Source of the DNA: Halomarinibacterium sp041392205
Lineage (GTDB): Bacteria; Bacteroidota; Bacteroidia; Flavobacteriales; Flavobacteriaceae
Direction of reading: 5' to 3'
Length of the DNA: 64,000 nt
Assembly (NCBI GenBank): GCA_041392205.1
Contig: JAWKMO010000006.1
Location: 62,001 to 126,000, forward strand
The notes under the pieces: model-generated
Told to the model about the DNA's origin: nothing
Databases searched by the model: none
Seen by the model: the letters and a program-made list of their open reading frames with translations, nothing else
Made by a program: the position numbers and the translations under genes
Shown: positions 33,439 to 42,034 of the stretch, one piece after another
Numbering within the stretch: the first letter of the stretch is position 1
Layout: each line of letters opens with the position of its first letter

Positions 33439-35648
33439 AAATTTAGAGTAGCACCCACCATAAAATTAATTCCTGCTTGAGGGTAATACCCTGCCCCTTC
33501 TATAGTGGTAATAGTTCCTGGATTACTGAAATCATCATCATAAGTAAAAAAATATCCGTTGGATACATATTTTGTATTAAAAAGATTATTCACCAATCCG
33601 GAAAGTACTATGGAATCTATAAAAGAGACACTCTTAATCGTGTAATTTATATTGAAATCATTCAAAAAATAGGCCTCTAATTTTGATGCTTCGCTATCGA
33701 TATTACCCATATACTGTTGGCCTACATACTTTGAAAGTAGTGCTATTTGTAAATTTTTTGAAAGGGTAAATTCCAAAATATTCCCAGCAATAACGGAAGG
33801 TGAAAAAGAAATGTTAGTGTTCCCTAAGTTTACAAGTTCCCCATCTTGTGATGCAATAAAATCGATATTCTTATTAGTACTAACAGCAATATTAGGGCTT
33901 ATTCTAAATCTTTCAGAAATAGTAATCCATGCATCAAATTCCAATCCTAAACGATAACTTTTACCACTAGTAGTGCGTATGGGTGCTCCTACGTCATCCA
34001 AAGCTCCTGTTAAAACCAATTGATCTTGATAGTTCATAAAATACACATTCGTATTTAATTCTACTTTTTCTGAAAGAAACCGCCAACCCAATTCATAATC
34101 ATCCAGCTTTTCGGGAGTAAAAACAGCTTGCTCAAAATCGCTCCTACGCGGTTCTCTATGGGCTCTTCCATAAGAAAAATAAAAACTATTTGATGTATTT
34201 AATTGGAAGCTAATACCGGCTTTAGGGTTAAAAAAAGTATACGCTTTTTTTATCTGTAAAGGAATTACCTCTGAAGTTTCTCCCGAAGTTCGATAACTCA
34301 CAACCCTCCCTTGCAAATCTCCAAAGAAACGCCACTGATTATTAAGTTTATATGTGGCCTTCACAAAAGAAGAAAACTCATTTTTATCGCCATTTCCAGA
34401 GTAATAACGATCTCCAAACTCGCTATCCCCTGCAAATCGGGCCCAAATTACTTCCCCAAAATGGTCCCCACCGTAATAACTGTAAAACACCCCTCCTAAA
34501 ACATCCCAACGATTATTTTTAAAATTTACATTGAGGTGGGTCGCATAAAAATTATTGTTAAGCCAACGACGTCTTATTAAATCGGAAGTTTCAATCGTTT
34601 CTCCACCTATTTCTATTGGAACTATTCCATAAAAACTAAGGTTGGCATTTTCAGAAAAATTGACATTTTGCTCATACCATTCATCTATATATTCTTCAAA
34701 ATAACCGCGGCCATGGGTATAGTTTAAAGAAAGATTAGCACTCCAAAACGTATTAAATTTATGACTCACCAATACCTGAAAATGGTCCTGCGAATAATTA
34801 TCTACTTGATTTTCGTAAAAGCCTTCAAAATTTCCTTCCGTATCAAATTGAATTCCCGCAGGATTGTAGGTTCTATCATTTTTGAGCGTAAGCGCATCGA
34901 CACCATACCAAGATTGATAGGTAATTTCTTTTCCGCCAAAAGTAAGTGCCTTAATTTGGGTGTTCTTGGTTTTATAAGTTCCTTGAAGGAAGTAGGACTT
35001 TAAATCTGAAGACGCCCTATCCACATACCCTTCGGAAGTGATTTTAGATACCCTCCCCGAAAATTCAAAGGTATCTTTTAAAAGTCCAGTACTAAATTTT
35101 GCGGTATGTTTCCATGTATCAAAAGAACCATAGCTATTAGAAAATTGCGCAAATGCTTCTTGAGCCAACGCATTGCTTAAAATATTAATACTTGCCCCAA
35201 AAGCACCAGGGCCATTGGAGGAAGTTCCCACCCCACGTTGTAATTGTAAACTCTCTACCGAAGAAGCAAAATCGGGTAAATTTACCCAAAACGTTCCTTG
35301 ACTTTCGGCATCGTTATACGGAATTCCGTTAATGGTAATACTTACTCTACTTGCATCGCTTCCGCGCACGCGAATACCTGTATAACCCACACCCGCACCG
35401 GCATCGCTGGTGCTCACAACCGCGGGTAAATAGGATAATAAAATAGGCAAGTCTTGACCTAAGTTTCTTTGCGCAATCTCTTCTTTTTGCACGTTGGAAT
35501 GCGTTACTGGAGAGGTAGCATTTACCCGTACCGCTTTTAGTAAGACTTCGTCAAGTGTTTCCACTTTTGTAGAATCTTGTAAGGGCGTGGTTTGTGAATG
35601 TGTTTGACTTCCTACAAAAAAACAAACTCCTATAAATAACTTTTTCAT
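33435..35648 (-). CDS. TonB-dependent outer-membrane receptor, TPP-riboswitch-controlled (thiamine uptake)
   Basis: This outer-membrane active transporter has 737 residues: signal peptide (1-18, ending THSQ), a plug domain (about 45-155, with GVGYTGIRVRGSDASRVSITINGIPYND) and a 22-strand barrel ending in an aromatic strand (GINFMVGATLNF). A TPP riboswitch and a consensus promoter lie directly upstream, so expression should fall when thiamine pyrophosphate is plentiful. This points to thiamine or a thiamine precursor as substrate. The upstream gene run (arfB, DUF4301, ATPase, PnuC-family, thiamine-binding-family protein) supports it. Receptor class is certain; substrate is inferred. Confidence 0.92.
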   Translation of the reverse strand: MKKLFIGVCFFVGSQTHSQTTPLQDSTKVETLDEVLLKAVRVNATSPVTHSNVQKEEIAQRNLGQDLPILLSYLPAVVSTSDAGAGVGYTGIRVRGSDASRVSITINGIPYNDAESQGTFWVNLPDFASSVESLQLQRGVGTSSNGPGAFGASINILSNALAQEAFAQFSNSYGSFDTWKHTAKFSTGLLKDTFEFSGRVSKITSEGYVDRASSDLKSYFLQGTYKTKNTQIKALTFGGKEITYQSWYGVDALTLKNDRTYNPAGIQFDTEGNFEGFYENQVDNYSQDHFQVLVSHKFNTFWSANLSLNYTHGRGYFEEYIDEWYEQNVNFSENANLSFYGIVPIEIGGETIETSDLIRRRWLNNNFYATHLNVNFKNNRWDVLGGVFYSYYGGDHFGEVIWARFAGDSEFGDRYYSGNGDKNEFSSFVKATYKLNNQWRFFGDLQGRVVSYRTSGETSEVIPLQIKKAYTFFNPKAGISFQLNTSNSFYFSYGRAHREPRRSDFEQAVFTPEKLDDYELGWRFLSEKVELNTNVYFMNYQDQLVLTGALDDVGAPIRTTSGKSYRLGLEFDAWITISERFRISPNIAVSTNKNIDFIASQDGELVNLGNTNISFSPSVIAGNILEFTLSKNLQIALLSKYVGQQYMGNIDSEASKLEAYFLNDFNINYTIKSVSFIDSIVLSGLVNNLFNTKYVSNGYFFTYDDDFSNPGTITTIEGAGYYPQAGINFMVGATLNF

Positions 35649-35758
35649 TCGTAAAAAATTTTACGAATAAAAGGGGTCATTATTCTTAGTTACTAAAATT
35701 GGTTTTTGAGCTTTTTATGATCTTCTGAAAAAGACCTTTAAATTTTGCTCTTTGGTTA

Positions 35759-35843
35759 CATATATCCCTAAACAGCATTACCTGTTCTAGGTTCCATGGG
35801 TATAATCTCAGCCAATAGTATTATTAGCACCCCTTTGAGATGT
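35759..35843 (-). ncRNA. TPP riboswitch (THI element)
   Basis: Read on the minus strand, the leader of the TonB receptor gene contains the THI-box core in order: AAAGGGGTGC, a variable arm, GGCTGAGAT, TATACCC, GGAACCTAGAACAGG, TAATGC and TTTAGGGA. These are the helix P2/P3 CUGAGA bulge and the P4/P5 ACCUGA-GGNUAAUGC pyrophosphate pocket of thiamine pyrophosphate riboswitches (AACCTAGA here in place of ACCTGA). The start codon lies about 110 bases downstream, room enough for an expression platform. No classical T-tailed terminator was seen, so translational control is possible. Confidence 0.88.
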
Positions 35844-35847
35844 AGCG

Positions 35848-35880
35848 CAAAGATACGGTTTAAAAATTTCAAAAAACAAA
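35848..35880 (-). promoter_or_regulatory. promoter of the TPP-riboswitch transcript
   Basis: On the minus strand, TTTG at 35880-35877, a 21-base spacer and TATCTTTG at 35855-35848 place transcription just before the riboswitch. The receptor therefore has its own promoter and is not simply read from arfB. Confidence 0.65.
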
Positions 35881-35905
35881 TCCCAAATCCTAAAACCTTA
35901 AATTG

Positions 35906-36310
35906 TCAATGCAATGGTGGTGCTTTTCTATTGGCTTTTTTAAGGGCAATAGCTTTTTTTGTTTTAAGTCTTTTTTCAATGACGGATTTTGAAGGTTTTG
36001 TTTTTTTTCTAGGGATAGAAACTTTTACGTTTTGCTGAAGAAGTTCCAGCAACCGTTCTATTGCTAGTTTTTTATTTCGAAATTGACTTCGGGTTTCCCC
36101 ACATTGTAGCAAAAGTATTCCTTCGGAGGTTATGCGGGATGCCAATCTTTTTTGAAGTACTTCTTTCTCGATTTCAGAGCATCCATTTGAAGCTAATAAA
36201 TTAAAAGAAACCTCAATCTTAGTGGCAGTTTTATTAACATGCTGCCCTCCAGGACCACTACTTCTAATTGCTTTAAATTTGAGTTCAGAAAGTATTTGTT
36301 CGGTATTCAT
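35906..36310 (-). CDS. arfB: alternative ribosome-rescue factor (ArfB-like, GGQ)
   Basis: This peptidyl-tRNA hydrolase of the class I release-factor family has 134 residues. It should free ribosomes stalled on mRNAs lacking a stop codon. The GGQ motif lies at 21-23 in SSGPGGQHVNK. The basic C-terminal tail (about 95-134, many Lys) would enter the empty mRNA channel. The ATG at 36310 overlaps the DUF4301 stop (TAATG). A longer reading upstream would lie inside DUF4301 and is rejected. Confidence 0.9.
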   Translation of the reverse strand: MNTEQILSELKFKAIRSSGPGGQHVNKTATKIEVSFNLLASNGCSEIEKEVLQKRLASRITSEGILLLQCGETRSQFRNKKLAIERLLELLQQNVKVSIPRKKTKPSKSVIEKRLKTKKAIALKKANRKAPPLH

Positions 36311-37836
36311 TAGGCGTTGGGACGGTGTTCCTTTTTCAGTAAATCGTTTACCGTTTTTACAGGATTGAAGGTGGTTTTGGGAACTTCTATAAAAACCGTA
36401 TTCCATTTTGCCATAGATCCATTCCAAAGACCCGGTAATTCTAGGGCTTTAAGCGGTTTTCCGTTTTCATATTTCTTAGAAATAAAGCCAGTATCTGGGT
36501 CTGTAAATTCGAGCAAATTAAATTTGTTTCCTTTGTAATCCCTTACTCCACAAACGATATCTACAGGATTAAAATGCGTTGCTTCTTGAAGTATGGATTT
36601 TTGACGGGTATCTTCCAGATTAATTTGTGAGGTTTCTACAATTTGCAGTAATATATTTCCATCTTCATCTTTTATCCAAAAGGGTCCTCCCCCCGGAGCC
36701 CCTGTGTTTTCAACAACCCCACAAACACGAAGCGGTCTATTAAGTATTTCTATTAAGTCTGATTTACCGCTTGGAATATCTTTTATGCTAAGTTCGTTCC
36801 AGATAAACGAATGCATTTCTTTCATTTTTTGAAGGGAGACTTCGCTTTCTAAATTGTATAAGTATTCAAAAATTTTATCTTGAAGTTGGAGTAATTTCCC
36901 GGCTAACATTTTTTTGTAAAGTGCAATTTCTGGCACGTATTCTTGCGCGGCAACATTGTCTATATTTTTAATAAATACGATATCGGCATCAATGTCATTA
37001 AGGTTTTCTAAAAGAGCTCCATGACCCGATGGTCGAAAAACTAGATTTCCTTTTTCGTCTCTAAAAGGAAGATTATCAAAAGTTACGGCAATGGTATGGG
37101 TTTCCTTTTTTTGAAAAGAATAAGTAATGTGAAAGGTTTTCTTTGTTTTTCGGCTTACACGACTCTTTATCGTTTCAAATTCTTGTTTAAAGGCATCCAA
37201 ATCTTTTTCAGAAAAGGTAAAATGAAGGTATACCTCATTTCGTACGGCGGCATAAAAAGCGGCTTCAAATAGTTGTTCCTCAAAAGCTGTAGCGGTATAT
37301 TTACTATATTTATGAAAGGGAATTAAGCCTTTTGGTAAGTTCCCAAAATTAAGGCCTTCTTCATACAACATGGTTTTTGCAAAAAGGAACAATCGCACTC
37401 CTTTTGTTGATTTTTTATACTCGGGATAAAGTTCTCTTATTTTGGTTCTTACCTGTTTTAAAAAGGCAAAATCATTAATCCTTTCAAAAAATAGTTTTAC
37501 TTGACTGTATTCATTTTTTTTTAAAAAATCTCGATAGTTTTCTTTTTCTGGAGTATAGTTTTTGATAAAATCATGTAAAAATTTGAACATTCTTGTGGCT
37601 GCACCAGAAGCTGGAACAAATTTTACAATATCCAGATTGTCTTTTCTAGAATCAAAAAAAGCCTCCAGCTCTTTAATTTTGGACTCCTTTATTTGCTGAA
37701 TTCCATTTTTTACAGAGGCGGTAGTCACAATATCTACATAAGGAATTCCTTTAATAAATGTCTCAATTTGCTTTATTATTTGATTTGTACTAAGGCCATT
37801 ATCATTAATTTGCTTTAAATCCTTTTCGGTGAGCAT
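36310..37836 (-). CDS. DUF4301 family protein
   Basis: This protein of 508 residues is cytoplasmic with no signal or membrane segment. It belongs to the Bacteroidota DUF4301 family: the blocks KFVPASGAATRMFKFL (about 75-90), GLIPFHKYSKYTATAFEEQLFEAAFYA, FRPSGHGALLENLND and RVCGVVENTGAPGGGPFW are glycine-rich and look like nucleotide or sugar-phosphate binding loops, related to nucleotidyltransferase-like folds. The function is unknown. It is tightly packed between the NadR-like gene (one base between) and arfB (one-base overlap). Confidence 0.85.
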   Translation of the reverse strand: MLTEKDLKQINDNGLSTNQIIKQIETFIKGIPYVDIVTTASVKNGIQQIKESKIKELEAFFDSRKDNLDIVKFVPASGAATRMFKFLHDFIKNYTPEKENYRDFLKKNEYSQVKLFFERINDFAFLKQVRTKIRELYPEYKKSTKGVRLFLFAKTMLYEEGLNFGNLPKGLIPFHKYSKYTATAFEEQLFEAAFYAAVRNEVYLHFTFSEKDLDAFKQEFETIKSRVSRKTKKTFHITYSFQKKETHTIAVTFDNLPFRDEKGNLVFRPSGHGALLENLNDIDADIVFIKNIDNVAAQEYVPEIALYKKMLAGKLLQLQDKIFEYLYNLESEVSLQKMKEMHSFIWNELSIKDIPSGKSDLIEILNRPLRVCGVVENTGAPGGGPFWIKDEDGNILLQIVETSQINLEDTRQKSILQEATHFNPVDIVCGVRDYKGNKFNLLEFTDPDTGFISKKYENGKPLKALELPGLWNGSMAKWNTVFIEVPKTTFNPVKTVNDLLKKEHRPNA

Positions 37837-37837
37837 A

Positions 37838-38401
37838 TTAGTTACTTTTCAAATTATCCAAAATTTTTTTGGCGGTTTTAAACCGTTGTTCTTTATTTCC
37901 TGAGAGTATTGTATAGGGTAAATGGTTGTTTTTTAATTCTTCCTCAAACATACAAAATAGCGTTGACCTATCATAAGGCCTATCACGTAAAATGTCTGGC
38001 TCCCAGGGCACATCAATAGCTGTTAAGAAATAATGATGATAGGAGTGTTGTTGGGTTGCTTCTATAAGTTCTTTTGGGTAAAAATTTTCATAATAATAAT
38101 TGCAATAAACTTTTAATTCCAGCAAGTTTGTGTCGCAAAAAAGAAAGTTTTTTGCCTTTTTAGATTGTTTGTTTTCAGAATCTATCTGGCCTTTTGCAAT
38201 AGGTAAAATATCCTCTTTTGAAATTGTTTCCTTACTTATATCCCATTTTTTTTGAAGATATTCTCGCATATATTCTGGCACCCATGAGGTATTATAGTAT
38301 CTAGCCAACTGCTTTGCAAGGGTTGTTTTCCCTGTTGATTCGGGACCAAAAAGGACAATTTTTAAAGCGTTTGAGGGTTGCTGTTCAAGTATTTTTTCCA
38401 T
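37838..38401 (-). CDS. NadR/AAA_28-type ATPase (vitamin-ribose or thiamine kinase candidate)
   Basis: This P-loop kinase-like protein has 187 residues. The Walker A motif FGPESTGKTTLAK lies at about 18-30, with the family block VPEYMREYL, the Walker B-like FLFCDTNLLE and DRPYDRSTLF. It resembles the ribosylnicotinamide kinase domain of NadR but has no adenylyltransferase domain. Next to a PnuC-family transporter gene it would phosphorylate the imported vitamin to trap it. The neighbourhood (thiamine-binding-family protein, TPP riboswitch) makes thiamine an alternative substrate to nicotinamide riboside. Its gene overlaps the transporter gene by 40 bases. Confidence 0.8.
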   Translation of the reverse strand: MEKILEQQPSNALKIVLFGPESTGKTTLAKQLARYYNTSWVPEYMREYLQKKWDISKETISKEDILPIAKGQIDSENKQSKKAKNFLFCDTNLLELKVYCNYYYENFYPKELIEATQQHSYHHYFLTAIDVPWEPDILRDRPYDRSTLFCMFEEELKNNHLPYTILSGNKEQRFKTAKKILDNLKSN

Positions 38402-38994
38402 GCTAGATACCCTTGTATGGCAAGAATAGTGAATATTAGATATTGCAAAGATAACATTCCCAAACCACGATAAGCATATAATGGTACGGTAATAATATCA
38501 GCAAATATCCAAAGGGTCCAGTTTTCAATCTTTTTAATGGCCATATACCACATGGCGGTAAAGAAAATTCCTGATGTAAAAATATCGAAATAGTTTGCCA
38601 TTTCAATTTGGTAGCCAAACCCCCTATATACCAAATAGGTTACTACCATCGTCATAATAAAAAGGCCGAAACCAATTACTTTTTCCTTAAGGTTTGTTCT
38701 AGAAATGGGAACAACCACTTTAGTATCTTTTTTACGGGACCAATTCCACCAGCCGTACACACTCATGACCGAATAATAAAAATTCATCATCATATCCCCA
38801 AAATACTGTGCTTTGTACAATAAATAAACGGTTATAACCGTAGCAATTAACCCCGTAGGATACACCCAAATATTTTCCTTTTTGGCATACCAAACACTGG
38901 CTATTCCAAATACAAAAACAAGTATTTCTAGAATTATGTCTAAGGTAGAAGCATTTTTATAGGCGTCCAGAAAAAAATCAAAAATGGGGCTCAT
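38362..38994 (-). CDS. PnuC-family vitamin transporter (nicotinamide riboside or thiamine, PnuT-like)
   Basis: This inner-membrane transporter of 210 residues has about seven helices. The family motif is visible as SVYGWWNW (about 80-87), in the conserved helix, and again as the WTLWIFADIITVPLYAYRG block (about 158-176). Pnu proteins import vitamins by facilitated diffusion, followed by phosphorylation inside. The usual annotation is nicotinamide riboside (PnuC). The flanking thiamine-binding-family gene and nearby TPP riboswitch suggest PnuT, the thiamine branch. Sequence alone does not settle this. Confidence 0.85.
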   Translation of the reverse strand: MSPIFDFFLDAYKNASTLDIILEILVFVFGIASVWYAKKENIWVYPTGLIATVITVYLLYKAQYFGDMMMNFYYSVMSVYGWWNWSRKKDTKVVVPISRTNLKEKVIGFGLFIMTMVVTYLVYRGFGYQIEMANYFDIFTSGIFFTAMWYMAIKKIENWTLWIFADIITVPLYAYRGLGMLSLQYLIFTILAIQGYLAWKKYLNSNPQTL

Positions 38995-39238
38995 AATCGC
39001 TTCTATCGCTTTTTACTAGTTTTATATAAAGCAATCCTCTTTCAACAGCTTCCAAAGCAAGCTTCATTTCTTTCTGAAGCAACGACATCACCTCATCATA
39101 ATCTCCATAAACTTGAGTACTTAATGGATTTTCTAAAACGGTAAGTCCACTTTCTCGAAGGGATTTTATAAAATTGATAATAGAGGGTTCATAATTATCC
39201 TGTAAGGGAGTTAAGGTAAGTTCTACGGAAATTTTCAT
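38978..39238 (-). CDS. MTH1187/YkoF-family thiamine-binding protein
   Basis: This cytoplasmic ferredoxin-like-fold protein has 86 residues. The opening KISVELTLTPLQDNYEPSI and the segments LTVLENPLSTQVYGDYDEVM match the MTH1187 (DUF77) family, whose YkoF relatives bind thiamine or its pyrimidine part. The ATG at 39238 is preferred; a TTG 15 bases upstream would lie inside the preceding gene. Its 3' end overlaps the transporter gene by 17 bases. Thiamine binding is inferred from the family and the neighbours. Confidence 0.82.
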   Translation of the reverse strand: MKISVELTLTPLQDNYEPSIINFIKSLRESGLTVLENPLSTQVYGDYDEVMSLLQKEMKLALEAVERGLLYIKLVKSDRSDYEPHF

Positions 39239-39242
39239 GATT

Positions 39243-39938
39243 TTATTTTTCAAAAGCGGTACCCATAACTATCATGGTAGCACCTGCTTGATAGGTGTTT
39301 GTAATTTGCTCTTTCGTTTTAATTCCGCCCCCCACGATTAATGGGATATTCAATTCTTTTTTTACGGCTGAAATAATTTTAACTGAAACAGGTTTTTTTG
39401 CTCCGCTTCCTGCTTCGAGATAAATAAGTTTTGCTCCCATTAATTCTCCCGCTTTTGCGGTGTCTACTATGGTTTGAATATTGTCTTGAGGTAAGGGTTT
39501 TGTTTGTGTTACTCTTTCCACAGCAGATTCATTTTCCCCATCAATTAAGATATAGCCTGTAGGAATTACTTCCAAAGAGCTTCCTCTTAATTTTGAAACT
39601 GCTTTTACTTGTTGCCCAATTAAATATTCAGGATTTCTTCCCGACAATAAACTTAAAAACAACAAGCCGTCTGCATTACTGGTAATTTGCGAAACATCCC
39701 CGGGAAAAAGAAGGATAGGTTTTGCTGTATAAAGTTTTAATTCTTTCACTAAGGCTTTTGTCATTTCATTTGGTACAGTGCTTCCTCCTACAAAAAGATG
39801 CGAGGTTTCTATAGGCAACTTTCTTAAAAATGAAGCGGCACTTTCTAAGTCAAACTTTTCAGGGTCTATTAAAATTGCTAGCAATTTTTTATCTAAGAAT
39901 AATGCTTCAGAAAATGATTTGTAAAAGCTCTTTGTCAT
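39243..39938 (-). CDS. geranylgeranylglyceryl / heptaprenylglyceryl phosphate synthase (PcrB-like)
   Basis: This TIM-barrel prenyltransferase has 231 residues. It joins a prenyl diphosphate to glycerol-1-phosphate, the ether-lipid step of archaea, and Bacteroidota carry group II members. Signatures: LLAILIDPEKFD (about 19-30), the GGSTVPNE loop, PTGYILIDGEN, KLIYLEAGSGAKKPV and the phosphate-binding IPLIVGGGIKTKEQ. The product's use in flavobacteria is unclear. It starts two bases before the end of the phosphopantetheinyl transferase gene region and belongs to the same transcript. Confidence 0.9.
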   Translation of the reverse strand: MTKSFYKSFSEALFLDKKLLAILIDPEKFDLESAASFLRKLPIETSHLFVGGSTVPNEMTKALVKELKLYTAKPILLFPGDVSQITSNADGLLFLSLLSGRNPEYLIGQQVKAVSKLRGSSLEVIPTGYILIDGENESAVERVTQTKPLPQDNIQTIVDTAKAGELMGAKLIYLEAGSGAKKPVSVKIISAVKKELNIPLIVGGGIKTKEQITNTYQAGATMIVMGTAFEK

Positions 39939-39940
39939 CG

Positions 39941-40576
39941 TTACTTTTCTGAAATTATAGCATAAGCTCCTGTAAAACCTTCAAATTCTTCAAACCAAAC
40001 TTGGTAGTTTTCTTCTTTTCCTTTGTAGGAAACTTGCGCCGTGGTTTCCATAACTTCCATATCAAAATCTTCTACATAGATATTCTTTATGAAACTTACT
40101 CCAGGTTCTGCAAAACTTTTATAAATACTTTCTTTAGCACCCCACACCATAGTTAATTTTCGTATTAAAGCATCCTCATTTGCTAAGGTTCTATACTCCT
40201 CAATGGGAGTAAATTTTTGTGCTATTTTAAGAATTTTAGGGCGTTGCATTTCGATATCTATCCCTACTTCATGATCGCTAACAATAATAGCAGAGAAGGT
40301 ATACGAATGGGTTATCGAAATCTTTTTGCCATCCTTTAAATGCGGTTTTCCCAATACGTCGTAGTATAAATCAAAATCGGTATAACCCATAGCCGCCAGT
40401 AAATGTCGCACACTCATAAAACCTCTTTGGTGTAAATCACTTTTCATTCTGTCCACTCTTTCCCGACAATGCGGCGTTAGTAAAATTCCTTCTGAAAGCA
40501 TATCGAAAGACTCTATAATCTTCCAAATGAGGACTTTTGTTGTGGAATTAACTGTTATAGTTTTGTAAAGAGGCAT
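39941..40576 (-). CDS. 4'-phosphopantetheinyl transferase superfamily protein
   Basis: This enzyme of 211 residues attaches the phosphopantetheine arm of CoA to carrier proteins. The magnesium-binding motif is EVGIDIEMQRP (about 110-120). The second signature is seen as MVWGAKESIYKSF (about 150-162). KKISITHSYTFSA contains the conserved Ser-His. The length fits the Sfp/HetI-like rather than the short AcpS type. It is the first gene of the minus-strand run down to arfB, divergent from ahcY. Confidence 0.9.
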   Translation of the reverse strand: MPLYKTITVNSTTKVLIWKIIESFDMLSEGILLTPHCRERVDRMKSDLHQRGFMSVRHLLAAMGYTDFDLYYDVLGKPHLKDGKKISITHSYTFSAIIVSDHEVGIDIEMQRPKILKIAQKFTPIEEYRTLANEDALIRKLTMVWGAKESIYKSFAEPGVSFIKNIYVEDFDMEVMETTAQVSYKGKEENYQVWFEEFEGFTGAYAIISEK

Positions 40577-40596
40577 GTAATTTGAAGGATAATTTG

Positions 40597-40604
40597 TAAT
40601 TTTG
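40597..40604 (+). promoter_or_regulatory. putative -7 box of ahcY
   Basis: TAATTTTG fits TAnnTTTG and lies 44 bases before the ahcY ATG. No properly spaced TTTG -33 element is seen. Confidence 0.35.
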
Positions 40605-40648
40605 CCCTCTGAAAAATTCAGAAAAATTTAATAATCAAATATACTAAT

Positions 40649-41959
40649 ATGTCTACAAAAACCGCCACCTATGTGCCGTATAAAGTAAAAGATATTTCCT
40701 TAGCAGACTGGGGAAGAAAAGAAATTGAATTAGCCGAAGCCGAAATGCCAGGGCTTATGTCGCTAAGAGAAGAGTACAAGAATGAGCAACCTTTAAAAGG
40801 AGCTCGCATTGCTGGATGCTTACACATGACCATTCAAACTGCCGTACTCATTGAAACCTTGCAAGCCTTAGGCGCCGAAGTTACTTGGAGTTCTTGTAAT
40901 ATTTTTTCTACCCAAGATCAAGCAGCTGCAGCTATTGCGGCCGCAGGAACTCCCGTTTATGCTTGGAAAGGAATGAATGAAGAAGAATTTGACTGGTGTA
41001 TTGAACAAACACTTTTCTTTGGGGAAGATCGTAAACCCTTAAACATGATTTTGGACGATGGAGGGGATTTAACTAATATGGTTTTTGACAAATATCCAGA
41101 ATTGATTTCGGGAATTAAAGGGCTAAGTGAAGAAACTACTACGGGAGTTCATCGCCTATATGAGCGTATGGAAAATGGAACCTTACCTATGCCTGCTATC
41201 AACGTAAACGACAGCGTCACCAAATCAAAATTTGACAACAAATACGGCTGTAAAGAAAGTGCGGTGGATGCGGTTCGTCGTGCTACCGATATTATGTTGG
41301 CAGGAAAACGTGTGGTTGTTTGTGGATATGGTGATGTTGGTAAAGGAACTGCCGCTTCCTTTAAAGGGGCAGGCTCTATTGTTACTGTTACCGAAATTGA
41401 CCCCATTTGTGCATTACAAGCTGCTATGGATGGTTTTGAAGTAAAACGATTGGAAACCGTTGTTGGGAATGCCGATATTGTTATTACCACTACTGGAAAT
41501 AAAGACATTGTTCGTAGTGAGCATTTTGAAGCCATGAAAGACAAAACCATTGTGTGTAATATTGGGCACTTCGACAATGAAATAGATGTAGCTTGGTTAA
41601 ATAAAAACCATAGTAAAATTGAAATTAAGCCTCAAGTAGATAAGTATTCTGTAAACGGGAAAGATATTATTTTACTTGCGGAAGGGCGTTTGGTAAACTT
41701 AGGTTGTGCTACCGGGCACCCAAGCTTTGTAATGAGTAACTCCTTTACCAACCAGACTTTGGCACAAATTGAACTTTGGAACAATAGTGATGCTTACGAA
41801 AACAAAGTGTATATGCTTCCTAAACATCTTGACGAAAAAGTAGCCAAACTTCACCTTGAAAAAATTGGAGTGGAATTGACAGAGCTTCGTCCCGATCAAG
41901 CAAAATACATTGGTGTACAAGTAGAAGGCCCTTATAAACCGGAGTATTATAGATATTAA
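40649..41959 (+). CDS. ahcY: adenosylhomocysteinase
   Basis: AhcY splits S-adenosylhomocysteine to adenosine and homocysteine, relieving product inhibition of methyltransferases. The protein has 436 residues. The NAD-binding motif VVVCGYGDVGKG (about 225-236), the active-site region DDGGDLTNMV, HRLYERM and the C-terminal KYIGVQVEGPYKPEYYRY are intact. This is a single-gene unit with a strong terminator after it. Confidence 0.97.
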   Translation: MSTKTATYVPYKVKDISLADWGRKEIELAEAEMPGLMSLREEYKNEQPLKGARIAGCLHMTIQTAVLIETLQALGAEVTWSSCNIFSTQDQAAAAIAAAGTPVYAWKGMNEEEFDWCIEQTLFFGEDRKPLNMILDDGGDLTNMVFDKYPELISGIKGLSEETTTGVHRLYERMENGTLPMPAINVNDSVTKSKFDNKYGCKESAVDAVRRATDIMLAGKRVVVCGYGDVGKGTAASFKGAGSIVTVTEIDPICALQAAMDGFEVKRLETVVGNADIVITTTGNKDIVRSEHFEAMKDKTIVCNIGHFDNEIDVAWLNKNHSKIEIKPQVDKYSVNGKDIILLAEGRLVNLGCATGHPSFVMSNSFTNQTLAQIELWNNSDAYENKVYMLPKHLDEKVAKLHLEKIGVELTELRPDQAKYIGVQVEGPYKPEYYRY

Positions 41960-41990
41960 TAAGATCTAAATGCTTCTTTTGAAGAAGTGT

Positions 41991-42023
41991 AAAAAACCGT
42001 CTCAAAATTTGAGACGGTTTTTT
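41991..42023. terminator. bidirectional terminator after ahcY
   Basis: A 16-bp stem (AAAAAACCGTCTCAAA with TTTGAGACGGTTTTTT) lies between the convergent ends of ahcY and the secreted hydrolase gene. Confidence 0.92.
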
Positions 42024-42034
42024 TATTTTAAAAT

